A stretch of 64,000 bases of DNA from Nakaseomyces glabratus (Eukaryota; Ascomycota; Saccharomycetes; Saccharomycetales; Saccharomycetaceae): NCBI RefSeq assembly GCF_010111755.1, contig NC_088956.1, positions 1 through 64,000 on the forward strand, read 5' to 3'. Positions 42,418 through 53,704 of the stretch are shown here, one piece after another. Positions within the stretch are counted from its first letter, which is position 1. Each line of letters starts with the position of its first letter. The notes under the pieces are model-generated. The model searched no databases. It was given only the letters and a program-made list of their open reading frames with translations, and was not told the origin of the DNA. The position numbers and the translations under genes were made by a program.

Positions 42418-42647
42418 CTGTTCGAAATTCAAGTTTAGACAGCCACTTTGAATTAATAGATACTCATCCTCTATCTATAAATACTGTCCAGGTAATATAT
42501 CAAATACCTTTACACACATATTAGTCGAGAGAATCACAAAAGAGTATCGATTTTGATTTCTACCTTTTGAGCTAGCACTTGACATATTGCTCTATTACTT
42601 ATTGTTTGGAATTGAGTATTATTTCACATCGTTAGAATTAAACTAGG

Positions 42648-44360
42648 ATGGGTAAGGTTGGTGAGTTTTTTGGACACCCTGGTAGACGACCTATGTTTCG
42701 TCATAGAGCAAATATCCCAGTTATTAAGAGCGATTGTGAGTACGAAGAGTCATGCAATGAAAAGAATGACCCAAAAAATGATGAGACCATCTGCAGAGTT
42801 GATTCCTTTAATAATTCTAGCTCTGACTCCTCATTAAATGATGTCCACTTGCAAGATGATGGTAACATTTTAACTACACATAATTTTACTGGTTTGTCAA
42901 CAAGTCGTACAGATAAAGTTTTGGATTGGATGGTAATGGTTGCTGGGTCACAGTTTATGTTTTTTTTAATTTGGATTATTCTTATTATCTGGATCGTCAC
43001 TGGTATTATATATAATGGTCCCTTCAATTGGCAAGTTGTAATGCAAGATGGTCAATCCATTCAATGTTACGTATGGGATACTTTATTAATGAGACAACAA
43101 CTAAATAGTACACATGAACAAATCCTAATAATAAGTGATATTAGATCCCGTTTAGCTTCATTTTCTGGTTTTTTTGAAAGGTTGAGTTTTGCTTGTATAA
43201 AAGGCTCGAAAGAATCAGATGTTGATACGACCGCTCAAGGTGTTGACGAAAGCTCCAACAAAAGCGACATTAATTGTGACTGCGAAGATAAAAATGAGAC
43301 CACAGAGTTTATCAAAACTGGTGAATTACCAGTGGAGAATTGGTATGATAATCTGTGTACAAAAGCTTCATATATTATTGGAAGTATACCCATGATGATA
43401 GCATTTTGGTTGGGTGTCATGGTTTGGATAGTTTGTGGTATTATTCCCAAGGATGCTGGTAATTCTCCACCATTCACTGGTGAAACAACTGGTAGTAATC
43501 CAAAATTGAAAAAGTTTAGTGATACATGGCAGATGTATATTAACACCGCAGTTGCAGTATCTCTTCTTATCTGTTCGACATTTCTCCAAAACATTAGAGC
43601 TCGTCACGATAAATTCATTGCTAAATTTTTATTACAAATATATGACCTAGAGCATGAAATTGATACAAAACTGAGAACAGCGTTGAATGACTATGACACG
43701 TTACATCCAATTATTGAGGTTGCTCCAGTTAAGCGCTCTAAACTGGAGGTTATTATCGACTGGTATGCTGACGTTATTGGTACTGGTATCGGTGTTGTGG
43801 TAGCTATTATCGTATTTGGTGTATGGATTGGAATTGGTCAGCCTTTGCATTGGAATGATAACTGGTGGTTAATCATTGGTACTTACACCGGTTTAGTGGG
43901 ATTTTTAGATGGCTATATCATTAGACAAGTTTATTTCAAAATCATTCAGCATGAAGAAAACAACTTTCAAATGCTTGCTGACGAAGATATGGCTTTATTC
44001 CAAAGGTATAACATACCATGTGAGGATGAATACTTTGGAATCAAGGGCCCAGTGAAAATGAATTGGAATTTGAAAATTTCTACGTATATAAATTATCTTT
44101 GCGCAAGTCAATGGAGTGTAGTTTGTTCGGTGCTAATTATTTTGGGTTTGATTGGAGCAGCATCAGGCTTAAAATGGAGCACCACAGGTCAACTGATAGC
44201 TAATACACCCACCATGATTATAGAGGAGTTCTTTTTGATTGTGTTGATCCAGGCACACAACGAAGCTGATCTTGAAAGAAGAAAGGAGGTTACAGCTTTA
44301 TATATGCGAAGAAAGTTACTACTAAACTATGTTAAAAAAGAGTTAGGTATTTCCCACTAA
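42648..44360 (+). CDS. FET4: Low-affinity Fe(II) permease Fet4
   Basis: A plasma-membrane low-affinity transporter for ferrous iron that also carries other divalent metals in yeast. The 570 residues align along their length with S. cerevisiae Fet4 (552 aa), sharing MGK..EF at the N-terminus and long identical blocks such as GPFNWQVVMQDGQSIQ (about 124-139), PKDAGN..P.TGETTGSN (about 267-284), MYINTAVAVSLLICSTFLQN (about 296-315) and TTGQLIANTPTMIIEEFF (about 512-529). About seven hydrophobic segments are visible (near 93-122, 241-265, 298-316, 376-397, 405-425, 488-508, 516-536), typical of the Iron_permease family. A charged cytoplasmic insert lies at about 185-225. The gene is convergent with the neighbouring permease and is the first conserved gene inward of the adhesins; FET4 is also subtelomeric in S. 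cerevisiae. Confidence 0.96.
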   Translation: MGKVGEFFGHPGRRPMFRHRANIPVIKSDCEYEESCNEKNDPKNDETICRVDSFNNSSSDSSLNDVHLQDDGNILTTHNFTGLSTSRTDKVLDWMVMVAGSQFMFFLIWIILIIWIVTGIIYNGPFNWQVVMQDGQSIQCYVWDTLLMRQQLNSTHEQILIISDIRSRLASFSGFFERLSFACIKGSKESDVDTTAQGVDESSNKSDINCDCEDKNETTEFIKTGELPVENWYDNLCTKASYIIGSIPMMIAFWLGVMVWIVCGIIPKDAGNSPPFTGETTGSNPKLKKFSDTWQMYINTAVAVSLLICSTFLQNIRARHDKFIAKFLLQIYDLEHEIDTKLRTALNDYDTLHPIIEVAPVKRSKLEVIIDWYADVIGTGIGVVVAIIVFGVWIGIGQPLHWNDNWWLIIGTYTGLVGFLDGYIIRQVYFKIIQHEENNFQMLADEDMALFQRYNIPCEDEYFGIKGPVKMNWNLKISTYINYLCASQWSVVCSVLIILGLIGAASGLKWSTTGQLIANTPTMIIEEFFLIVLIQAHNEADLERRKEVTALYMRRKLLLNYVKKELGISH

Positions 44361-45184
44361 TCTGCCATAATCGTTGGTAGCTTACAAGTGTACTGATGCT
44401 GGCACAGAATGAGTTCTTCTTTTATGTTATATATATTCCGTTATTAATAGTTTATAGAGTTAAAGGACAGTTTTAATAAAAGAAACACAGGAAATAATAC
44501 AGTCTGTTCAATTCTTTAATTACTTCATTGTTAATTCACTTATCGCTCAGTCTAACAGGTAGATGTTTGTAATTACAATGGAAATTCAGAAAGGAAATCC
44601 AGTAAAAGAGGCTGCTTATTAAGCTTCTCACAAAGACGAATTGCTATATACGATAAGCTCAATAGAGGCAGACACACATATAGACAACAAATTAATAACT
44701 TTAAAATTGAAATGTAGCTTTTCATAAGAAACAAGGAAATACATCAAAACATAAAATAGTAGATATTTAGAAATAAACTCATTATAACAGGTTAATAGCG
44801 ATAGCGTCATTTATGATGTCAATACTTGATACGAAAGTTTATTGACTCCTAAGAGTTCCAAAACTCCGTGAGGCTAAAGAAAGCTGATAGGGGAATAATG
44901 CAATGGAAAGGAAAAGTCAATGGTGCACTTATTTTCCTTTTTGATTACATAATATTAATGAGTATCCATGGTATCAGTTTTCAAATATAAGTGCTCTGGA
45001 TTAAGATACACTGACTAGCAATGAACGGGTGATAGGTCAGAAAGCAGAAATGGAATATTGATGATACCGAGATTAACAAAAGTTTGACAACTGAATAATT
45101 GAGATTTCAAACGTTAAAGAGTATCACAGCGGTCAACACTATGAGATAACAATTAAAAACCACAGGTTGTGATCTGTCTTCAAA
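44361..45184. other. Convergent 3' intergenic region FET4 / permease
   Basis: 824 bases of AT-rich DNA between two converging stop codons. It must hold the 3' ends of both transcripts. No ORF or RNA gene is supported. Confidence 0.6.
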
Positions 45185-46807
45185 TTAAACAGGATATTGG
45201 AAATTTTTGACCTTTGAGCCATCATTACCGAACTCCTTGAACCAGTCCATGGTGCCGTTTTTGATCTTTCTATTTAAGTGCAATAAGTATAACCTCATAA
45301 GAACAGCACAACAAATTGAGGCAGCGATAAATCCACAGTTACTGGAGAACGCAATAACATACCTTGGGGCATTAGATAGTGGGTACAGGTATGCATTCCA
45401 AATTGATGTTGAGTTACATACACAGTTCATGACGGACAAAGCGATAGCTCTCTTCAATGGGGGTCTTGGGACCGACGACGACATCCATGAAATAATAATT
45501 GTATAGGAACAGTAAAGACCGGTTGGCATCAAACACATAGCAAAATATCTGGCTCCAGTATTTAGTGTTGATACAGCAATAATAAATGCGGCCAGAGCAA
45601 TAAAAAGTGGGCAAACAATGTGCCAAAATCTTTCACCAGTCCTGTCCGAGTGCCATGACCATCCAAATGTGGTGATAATAGCGATTAGATAAGGTGGTGC
45701 AGTCAAACACAAAGTTTTGATTCTGCCGTAGTTCAAAGTCTTCACAACAGAAGGGAAGAAATTGGTAACACCAGCTGCAGCAACCAAGAATGTCAAACAG
45801 CCAGTTAATAGCCAAACCTTCGTGTCTGTCAAAGCTAACTTCAACGCATACCAGAAAGAATTGTGTCCGGATTCACCCAGCATTTCCTTATCCGAGTCTG
45901 AATCACCAACTTCCATTCTCAACTTCCACATAACAAGATCACGCTCGGTTTCAGTCAAGAACTTGGAGTTGTCCGGGTTGTCTGGTAAAATGAAATATGC
46001 TAATGGGACTGTTCCAACTGTGATAGCACCCTCAATAATAAAGCACCATCTCCAAGCTCTTAAGCCACGAGTACCGTCCATATGTTCAATGATACCAGCA
46101 GATATCAACCCTGAGAAAGCACCAGAGATTAGCGAGCCTGAGTATAGGATGGAGTTTCTAAGACCAAGCTCCTTTTTGGTGTACCAACAAGATAAATAAT
46201 ACAAACTGCATCCAAAGAAACCTGATTCAACAAAACCTAAAATAACTCTTATAGCTAAGAGACCACCATAAGATTGGACTGCACCAGTACAAGTAGAAAC
46301 TATACCCCACGCAGTCATAATGACGGATAAGAACACAGAAGGTCTGCCTAATCTGTTTAAGATAATGTTACAAGGTATTTGCATCGTAATGTAACCAACA
46401 AACAAAATAGAAATAGCAGTTTGATATTGTTGTGAAGATAAGTGCAGGTCTTCTTCTAAACCACCCAATCTTGCGGAAGCAATGTTGGATCTATCCAAGT
46501 AGTTACAAATATAAATCCAACATAACATAATAAGGATTCTTAGATCCATTTTTCTTCTAGTTTTTTTGTCAAGGATTTCTAATTCTTCAGTGGTGTAATC
46601 TTTTAAAGATTCTGGGATTTCATCCTTTGAAACAAATAGTGGGATTGCTTCTTCTTCAAAATCTCCTTTAATATCATCCACATTTTGTAGGGATGAATCT
46701 TCATCCTTAGAGGACAAATGAACAGTTAAATCATACTTTGAAGAGTCCTCGACGTGACTGATTTCATTTCTCTTTTTAGAATCATCATCATCAAATGATT
46801 CGATCAT
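45185..46807 (-). CDS. MFS anion:cation symporter (Dal5/Tna1/allantoate-permease family)
   Basis: A 540-residue plasma-membrane permease predicted to take up a small organic anion with protons. The hallmark start RKMDLRILIMLCWIYICNYL followed by DRSNIASARL (about 85-113) is the TM1 signature of the anion:cation symporter group that includes Dal5, Tna1, Vht1, Fen2 and Thi73. Twelve hydrophobic segments are apparent, with a long acidic, Ser-rich cytoplasmic N-terminus (1-85) and a polar central loop around residues 285-325. The substrate cannot be read from sequence. Nicotinate, allantoate, thiamine precursors or sulfonates are all transported by relatives. It is convergent with FET4, and its promoter faces the gene-poor region. 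Subtelomeric placement is common for such nutrient permeases. Confidence 0.88.
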   Translation of the reverse strand: MIESFDDDDSKKRNEISHVEDSSKYDLTVHLSSKDEDSSLQNVDDIKGDFEEEAIPLFVSKDEIPESLKDYTTEELEILDKKTRRKMDLRILIMLCWIYICNYLDRSNIASARLGGLEEDLHLSSQQYQTAISILFVGYITMQIPCNIILNRLGRPSVFLSVIMTAWGIVSTCTGAVQSYGGLLAIRVILGFVESGFFGCSLYYLSCWYTKKELGLRNSILYSGSLISGAFSGLISAGIIEHMDGTRGLRAWRWCFIIEGAITVGTVPLAYFILPDNPDNSKFLTETERDLVMWKLRMEVGDSDSDKEMLGESGHNSFWYALKLALTDTKVWLLTGCLTFLVAAAGVTNFFPSVVKTLNYGRIKTLCLTAPPYLIAIITTFGWSWHSDRTGERFWHIVCPLFIALAAFIIAVSTLNTGARYFAMCLMPTGLYCSYTIIISWMSSSVPRPPLKRAIALSVMNCVCNSTSIWNAYLYPLSNAPRYVIAFSSNCGFIAASICCAVLMRLYLLHLNRKIKNGTMDWFKEFGNDGSKVKNFQYPV

Positions 46808-47330
46808 TGTTATTATCTTAAATGGATTTCTTTAATTTATTAAAAGCTAAATGGAATTGATGTCGCTGAGATTATTCGAGTTTAAATAGAATTGTTACCC
46901 AAATGTGTGAAAGAAATTGACGCTCAATTATTTATTGATTATTTTTTCTACTTAACAGTAAACTGAAGGTCTGGAGATCAAACTTATCCATGAAAAAAAT
47001 GTGACGCTTTTATATGTTTTTCATAATCAGAATCAATCTAGCAAGAAAATGTATGTTCAGCCTAGAAAAGAGAGTATTGGCTGGGTTTAGATTAGCACTA
47101 TAGACCCCACCCCCAACTAAATTTTACTCTGCCAAAGATGCAAACACTATAATCTCGAGGGTCATAGGCTGTTATTTCCGCTAGCTTTGAAAAAATTAGA
47201 TATGCTACCCCACATTATTTTTTAATAAATTGTTGGACATTATTAGATTTCTGTCCTGTTTCGAGAAATAGTATTACCAATACGTTGCATAATTCTAGAA
47301 AATGAACGGTAATTGTGAAAGAAGATATGA

Positions 47331-47705
47331 GATTTAGACAGTCTTCACATTACTTCAGTCCTGACTTCCACACTCTCCAAAGCTAAAGTTAAAGAAGAAC
47401 TACGAAAGAATCTTGATGGATATTTTGTTATTGAAAACACCCTGGTATTTTCTTGTGAATCTATAGTACCGATCATAGTTTCCCCTGTTGGAGTCAACGT
47501 GAAGTCAAGGTGTACTTATTTTAGAAAGTTGATTGAGCAAATCTACCAGACAAGATACGCTCAAACAACTGGCGCTCAAGCAGTCGCGAATCATTTAGCA
47601 GTGAGAATTCTAAAACAAATGCTCGGAAAAACTCCTATCCAACGCTGGTCACTGATGTCCCAAGAAAAATCGATCTTACTTATGGAGACTGTCGCCGTTC
47701 AATGA
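47331..47705 (+). pseudogene. Open frame without ATG at its start, possible gene relic
   Basis: A stretch of 124 sense codons opens directly after a TGA at 47328 and ends in TGA at 47703-47705. The first ATG lies far inside, near the C-terminal end. The conceptual product is mixed and amphipathic (segments such as KAKVKEELRKNLDGYF and AQTTGAQAVANHLAVRIL), unlike random AT-rich translation. A frame this long is unlikely by chance in this composition. I recognise no family. It is best read as the remnant of a decayed gene; a chance frame is the alternative. Confidence 0.35.
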
Positions 47706-50603
47706 CTATTATGAACAATAGTGTGTGTGATATCACATACATTATTGTCCGGAAGGGCTGTAGCAATGCATCACTGTGACCATGGGTAGATATGGTTGCA
47801 CATAGATGGTATCCTACAACTAATAAAATATCGATAGTAAGTCGATAATTCGGGTTTGCTGGTGGGGCAATACAGACTCACGATTACATGTTAAATTGGT
47901 GGGGAACTGAACCTCTACGTTTGTGTGGTTTGTCCTTTTTAGTAGCACTTCGCAGTGATAGTGAATGAGATGTGAGAGCCCCAGTAAAGGTTACTGATTC
48001 AGATAGACTTTTGGTAAATATTAACAATCCTGTCTTATGAATACATAAAAATTGTTTTGTAGGGTCCTTTTTGTTGGGTGTGATTATAGCAGAAGTTTAA
48101 TCTCCAGTACAACTAAACTAGTAAAGAAATTTGAACATCTTGGCCATACATAGGGGGTAGTACTTTTGATAACATGCAATGTTAAGTGTTGTCACTTCGA
48201 TTCTACCAGGCTTTCTACATATTTAAGTTTGACTCAATCCATAAATGCGGGGTATGGATATATCAATTATGTAAACTCATGTTGTACAGCGGCGACACAA
48301 TTTGGTGTAGCTACCGAGGTGGGGCCGCATGAAATAGAGATATTGACTTATGTGGAAAAACTCAAGAATAATTTTTAACTGGGGAAAATAGCGATACAAA
48401 GGGGTAATATTTTTTCCGATGGATTTAATATTCCGTAGGGCCTATTCTGTTGGGTCAAGATATTCCAGATCAGAATCTAGGAGATCACTACCATTTTTTC
48501 ACAAAATTGTGCCTTTTACAATACCCCCAACATCATCAATGAGATAAATGTGTGCCCAGAGGATCGCAGTCTTTTGCCAGGTTTTTCCGAGTTCTCGGAA
48601 TAATTATAGGCAAATGAGCCAAATGACGAAAGAAATCCTAATCCAAAGCGGATGATCATGAAAATAATGTGGGGAAATGATGGATGTATTGTCTATTTTT
48701 CAAGGGAGGCTGTTTATTATTGTTTTTCTGTGAATACACTTTTCTGCTAGTTAGCAATACAGCTCTTGTGTTCTACACTAAATAAAACAAAAAGTATACA
48801 ACATGTAATTGCCAAAGTTAGTTCATACTTAGTGTTCGCTATCTTATGTAGTTGGTATTAGGTACATGAAATAAACATAGTTTGGTCTAAATAGAACTAG
48901 ACCCTAGCATATCCAAAATTAGAGCGTTCGCAACTATAGTAAGTAGTATATCCAATTAAAACTTCATAATATTCTCTTAGTATTTTCACAGTGGGGTCTT
49001 TCTCTCTGATTAATCTGAAATTATTTACCCCTTGTTTTTAAATCTGTAGAACCAGTATGGTGTTGGGACTTATTCTAGATATTGTTGTAGTAGGAATGGT
49101 ACCTAATTGCAAGTATCGATCAAAATTTGTTGCACAGTTAATGGGCATCATAATAAATTTGCACACCCCCTATGGGTACTGCTGTAGCCATATTTAGCGA
49201 AAGCCAATGAACATTGAAGGAACAACCTTTAAAGATAATATTTTCTCTTGATTGTAGTAGCTGAACTTTTTGGACATTTTAGTCAACGCGTAAAAGCAGC
49301 CATAGTTAATGGAATTCCAGCTAGCCCGATATGAATTGGCAAACAAATGCTCATGATTTCACATTTAGTTAAGCCTGTTATCTATATGGGGTAACATTCA
49401 GAGATCAAACGACAGTGAGACTACAATATCTATCCTATAAAGTCATAGTGCTATTTTTCTAGTGTAAGAACTGCTACATGTATTCTCTGATGAACTTGTA
49501 TTTTACAATTTAAAGACTTTCGTTGTAACGTTTGTCTGATAATACCAATGCAATTATTCAATTGACTTTTGCTCAGTGTTGATTATAACTCCATCTAGAC
49601 AAGCTAAATTACGTGATTGTTGGAAAATAAAATGCGGGGTATGACTCCTTTTATAACTGAACTATATCGCCGTGGAGGATAGAAAAGACTTGTTCGGAAA
49701 ATTACACAAGTAATGGTTGAGAGAGATGAATTTCTCCGAACAAGACGTTATTTGTTCGTATTGACCCTTAACTTGTACAGCATTAGGATACTCAAAAAAA
49801 AATGACAGAAATAAATGTATTGACACTATAGTTATTTGGTGTTTCATACAAATATGACAACAACTTACCTACAACTCGTTATATCCAACGCGTCACATGC
49901 ACTATTTTGTAGACTTTTGAAGATGTAAATCTATCGTGTGTGAATGCTTGATGTGTAAAGATTTTCTCTTGTCATTTCTCCACATTATCAATATATTTGT
50001 AATGTGGGAAAATATATGGCCTTTTTACAATAGCTAAATTTTGTATATGTGTAAAATCCATGTGAAAGTCAATAAGTTCCAAAAGTTTGGCAAAAAAAGC
50101 ATGCCCTTTTGAATTTAACCATATTTGGGGTAACATGAAGATGCTGTTCGAGGATGTTTGATAGATGGGCTATTATCGAATTTGAAAAAGATTCGCAAAT
50201 ATTGTAAATCAATTACTAGGAAGAAATATCTAGAAAGCATGCGTGTTTCATATTTTTTATAAGAATATACTAAGTTAGAGCTTCAAGAGTGTGGATGATT
50301 CACAGATTCTTATTCATCTTTCCATGGTAGGTGTGTATGAAGTGTAAATTTACCCCTCATATTTCTTGGTGTTAACTTAGCTATAGTGCCTATAATATTT
50401 TTTTAACTCGCTTATACTCATAAAAATTAATCGTTTATTTTTGTCAGTCAAAAGCATTCCAGGCCAAACGCCTGTTTATAGTAAGTGCCGCCTTCCTTGA
50501 AGTATATAACACTTCTATTTATTTCGTGACCATATGGTGATTAGTTGCAAGTACAATATTTGTGATTCAATTGAAATTGTTAGGGGTCTAATCTAATATA
50601 TAA

Positions 50604-50909
50604 CGTGAGTGCTCTCTTTTAGGTACTGGTGCCATCGATGGAGATCGTATTCCTTTTTACATTGGTTTCAATTTAGTATTAAAGTATCTGTTCCAATACT
50701 GTAATATATGAGTGTAGCGTTCGTCAGAGTATCTTAATAGAGTATTTGCTAGTTACTATCAAGTGAGTTACGTACACTGGTCCATTGTCGATGGGAGTTT
50801 ATATAGGCAGAGTTATGCGAGTCGGCAGGATTTTGATGTGATAGCTGATCTTATGTCTAATATGTTGAAATCGAAGAGTGGTGTACTTGCTAAGTTAGCT
50901 TTACAGTAA
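50604..50909 (+). pseudogene. Interrupted frame, possible Zn-cluster regulator relic
   Basis: One frame of 101 codons is broken only by TGA at 50709 and TAG at 50715. The downstream part reads SEYLNRVFASYYQVSYVHWS and then IVDGSLYRQSY, ASRQDFDVIADLM. This loosely recalls the middle homology region of fungal Zn2Cys6 transcription factors (YF..VH..FPI.H..TF..QY). No Zn2Cys6 DNA-binding motif was found upstream, so the assignment is weak. It could be the remains of a regulator once paired with the neighbouring permease. Confidence 0.3.
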
Positions 50910-51540
50910 AGGAGAAAATCGAAAACAGCTTATCTCGACTTATTGGCAAGATTTTCATACAGCTAATCTCAATATTATGAATGAGACTCTATCAGTATAA
51001 TGCGACTGCGATTATCTAGCGTGCTAATACAAATAAAAGTCTACTAGAGTTATTAATTGATTCTAGACATTGTAAACAATAAGACTTTTTATTTATTTCT
51101 TATTTCTACAGTCTCTGTCATATTTGTCTTTTTATATTCTTATCAGGTTGGAGCTATTGATACTTAACTAGATTGTGTTGTGTTGCCGAGAATACTGTTG
51201 TTTCAGTTCTTGAAAATATATTTTTGAAATTCAATTTTACTAGTGTTAGAGCTGTTCCATCTTTTTTAATGCGATCTTTAATGTAAATTATCATAAATTT
51301 TTAGCCGATCAAAATTCAGTACTATGTGTGGGAACGTATTATGTTTATGCTTCAAAGAAAAAGTATATAAAGCTTAGAAAAACAGTGAAACTTTACAAAC
51401 TTTACTGAAATTTAGTTAGAGCATCATTCCATTGTAGGAAGCAAATTACTTGGGAGATTTAATCCATTTCTTAGACGTACTTCAATATTTGGAGCACTCT
51501 CAGGCAAGAATAGTTCAACTTCCCAAAGACGCAATCCTTA

Positions 51541-51563
51541 TTGGTCCGTCCTCATCGGACCAG
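51541..51563. other. Short perfect hairpin
   Basis: TGGTCCG (51542-51548) and CGGACCA (51556-51562) can pair around a 7-base loop, extended by one wobble pair, and are followed by TTTT. Yeasts do not use such hairpins as Pol II terminators, so function is unclear; it could belong to an unrecognised structured RNA. Confidence 0.5.
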
Positions 51564-52780
51564 TTTTGTAAAATGCGAAAAATCCGGACTCATTTCTGAA
51601 CAGAAGTTCACGGGGGAAGGAAAGGAGATGTAGTTTGGATAATCTGAAGGAATACTCAAAGTTAGAAGCTACATTACATTACACTCTTTCATCCGTTAGA
51701 TCTTTGCAAGGAAGACCACTTGCTTCGGTCCACAAGTTTTATTAGCAAACCAGCCAATAGGTAGATTATGCTTTAGTAGGAAAAGAAAAACCTAAGCATT
51801 TTGCGGGAAAATCAGAAGTCAATAGTGCTCAGTTTTGTATTTAGTGCTTTTTTCTTTCCCCCGTCATTCTTCCATTTCACCATTTTGATTGCAAAAACAC
51901 GTAATTCTGGTGGCTCCTTGTTTAGATACCAGTACGCACTTCCTTTTTCTTATCCTTTTTTCCTCTCTTAGGAGATTAGCTACAGCAAAGTATAGAGCTT
52001 GTGAAGAAAAACAAGAAAGTTTTCTAGGTTGAAATGGATATTGACCAATCTATGACGAGTAATCTAAGTGAGCAAAACGTACTGCGAGGAAGTTCTCCTG
52101 TGCTTTTGTTTTCAAATCTTGCCAAAATGCCTTGAAAATGCCTCGAACTTTCATAGGAAGATCGTATTAGCACTAGTGGCACACTTTGCAAAGGCCCAAT
52201 ATGCTACTTTTCCCCCCTACACGTTTAATGATGATCCCGAAGACAGGATGAGGACTATTATTGCGAATATATATATTACTTAAATAAGAGATGGTAGATG
52301 CTCTTGAGAAATCACACTTTTTTGCATTTTCTATTGTTTTCTTTTCTTTATACTTTCCTTCACTCTTGCACTTGGATACTTAATTTTTTTATCGTTTTCT
52401 TATTGGACATCCCTCTAAACTGCATTTAAAAAATTAGTGTGTTTTTGTTCACTTGTCTATAGAGTAACCAGTGTTGTTTTATTTCTGTTCTTTTTTATAA
52501 AGAAGTTGTTATTTTTATTATTCGAGGTTCTAAAAAAGAATAATAATACTTTTGAGTTCTACACTTTAGATACCAAAAAAAAAGAATAAAGAGAAGCTTT
52601 TCAATAAACGGTTTTTACTATTTCCCCTTTCAAATTTAAGAACAAGCGTTAGTTTCCATCTTCTATTTGACTACACCGAAATACTTCAAACTCATATTGT
52701 TACAGTTAGCTATAATTATTTGCTAACTTGTTCATACCTGTTTTACTGTGCCTATTTTTGATACTATAACATAAGAAAAA

Positions 52781-53704
52781 ATGTCTAACCAATTACCTCA
52801 ATACAGCTATTCTGATTATGCCAAGTTTGCTTTGGCCGGTGCCATCGGTTGTGGTTCTACACACTCGAGTATGGTGCCTATTGATGTTGTCAAGACTAGA
52901 ATTCAACTTGAACCAACTGTCTATAACAAAGGTATGGTTGGTTCCTTCCGTAAGATCATTGCTGAAGAAGGTGCTGGTGCTCTATTGACCGGTTTTGGCC
53001 CTACTTTGTTAGGCTACTCCATCCAAGGTGCCTTTAAATTTGGTGGTTATGAAGTTTTCAAAAAATTCTTCATTGACACTTTGGGATACGACACCGCTGC
53101 TAGATACAAAAACTCTGTCTACATTGGTTCAGCTGCTGCTGCTGAATTCTTGGCTGATATTGCTTTATGTCCATTGGAAGCCACTAGAATCAGATTGGTA
53201 TCTCAACCAACCTTCGCTAACGGTCTTGTTGGTGGTTTCTCTAGAATTTTGAAAGAGGAAGGTGTTGGCTCATTCTACAGTGGTTTCACGCCAATTCTTT
53301 TCAAACAGATTCCTTACAATATCGCTAAGTTCTTGGTCTTTGAACGTGCCTCTGAATTATACTTCTCCTTGGCTCCACCAAAAGACACTCTATCTCAGAC
53401 ATCTCTAACTGCCATTAACTTGCTTTCTGGTTTGACTGCTGGTTTGGCAGCAGCAATTGTTTCCCAACCTGCTGATACTCTATTGTCCAAGGTTAACAAG
53501 ACCAGTAAGGCTCCAGGTCAAAGCACTGTCGGTCTATTGTTCCAATTAGCCAAGCAGTTGGGTTTCGTCGGCTCATTCGCTGGTCTACCAACTCGTTTGG
53601 TTATGGTTGGTACTTTGACTTCTCTACAATTCGGTATCTACGGTCAATTAAAGAAATCCTTGGGATGTGCTCCAACCATTGAAATTGCTGGTGGTGGTCA
53701 CTAA
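52781..53704 (+). CDS. MIR1: Mitochondrial phosphate carrier Mir1
   Basis: An inner-mitochondrial-membrane carrier that imports phosphate with a proton for ATP synthesis. The 307 residues match the size of S. cerevisiae Mir1 (311 aa) and show the three-fold mitochondrial carrier structure. The signature P-x-[DE]-x-x-[KR] appears at PIDVVK (33-38), PLEATR (131-136) and PADTLLSK (about 230-237). Phosphate-carrier-specific sequence includes [11 protein letters not shown] and [20 protein letters not shown]. The ATG sits in a favourable A-rich context (AAAAAATG). Codon use is strongly biased to preferred yeast codons, consistent with high expression. It opens the conserved MIR1-CDC11-HOC1-MOG1-OPI3 block and is convergent with TRP3. 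Confidence 0.97.
   Translation: MSNQLPQYSYSDYAKFALAGAIGCGSTHSSMVPIDVVKTRIQLEPTVYNKGMVGSFRKIIAEEGAGALLTGFGPTLLGYSIQGAFKFGGYEVFKKFFIDTLGYDTAARYKNSVYIGSAAAAEFLADIALCPLEATRIRLVSQPTFANGLVGGFSRILKEEGVGSFYSGFTPILFKQIPYNIAKFLVFERASELYFSLAPPKDTLSQTSLTAINLLSGLTAGLAAAIVSQPADTLLSKVNKTSKAPGQSTVGLLFQLAKQLGFVGSFAGLPTRLVMVGTLTSLQFGIYGQLKKSLGCAPTIEIAGGGH

Larger units (their letters stand above)
27874..42647. other. 14.8-kb gene-poor subtelomeric region
   Basis: AT-rich DNA without any convincing long ORF; open frames stay below about 100 codons and most lack ATG or protein-like composition. The left part includes the promoter of the Awp-type adhesin. Recognisable structures are the 86-bp tandem duplication (36575-36746), the perfect palindrome (41019-41050) and a small ORF (41880-42131). 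No transposon, LTR, tRNA or centromere element was recognised. Confidence 0.6.
46808..52780. other. 6-kb gene-poor region with possible gene relics
   Basis: Between the permease start and MIR1 there is no intact gene, but several open stretches are longer or more protein-like than expected. I list those at 47331-47705 and 50604-50909 separately; 48166-48378 (70 codons) is a third. Further hairpins occur near 51.55 kb. The right end contains the MIR1 promoter, with pyrimidine-rich DNA around 52.3-52.5 kb. No centromere element, telomerase template or spliceosomal RNA signature was found. Confidence 0.55.

Noticed and set aside
27874..42647. Transposon or solo LTR in the long intergenic region
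   Set aside because: No long terminal repeats, integrase- or reverse-transcriptase-like translation, or target-site duplications were recognised.
46808..52780. Centromere, telomerase RNA, RNase P RNA or spliceosomal RNA in the gene-poor stretch
   Set aside because: No CDEI-CDEII-CDEIII arrangement, no telomere-template sequence and no conserved snRNA 5' motifs were found by eye; a covariance-model search would be decisive.
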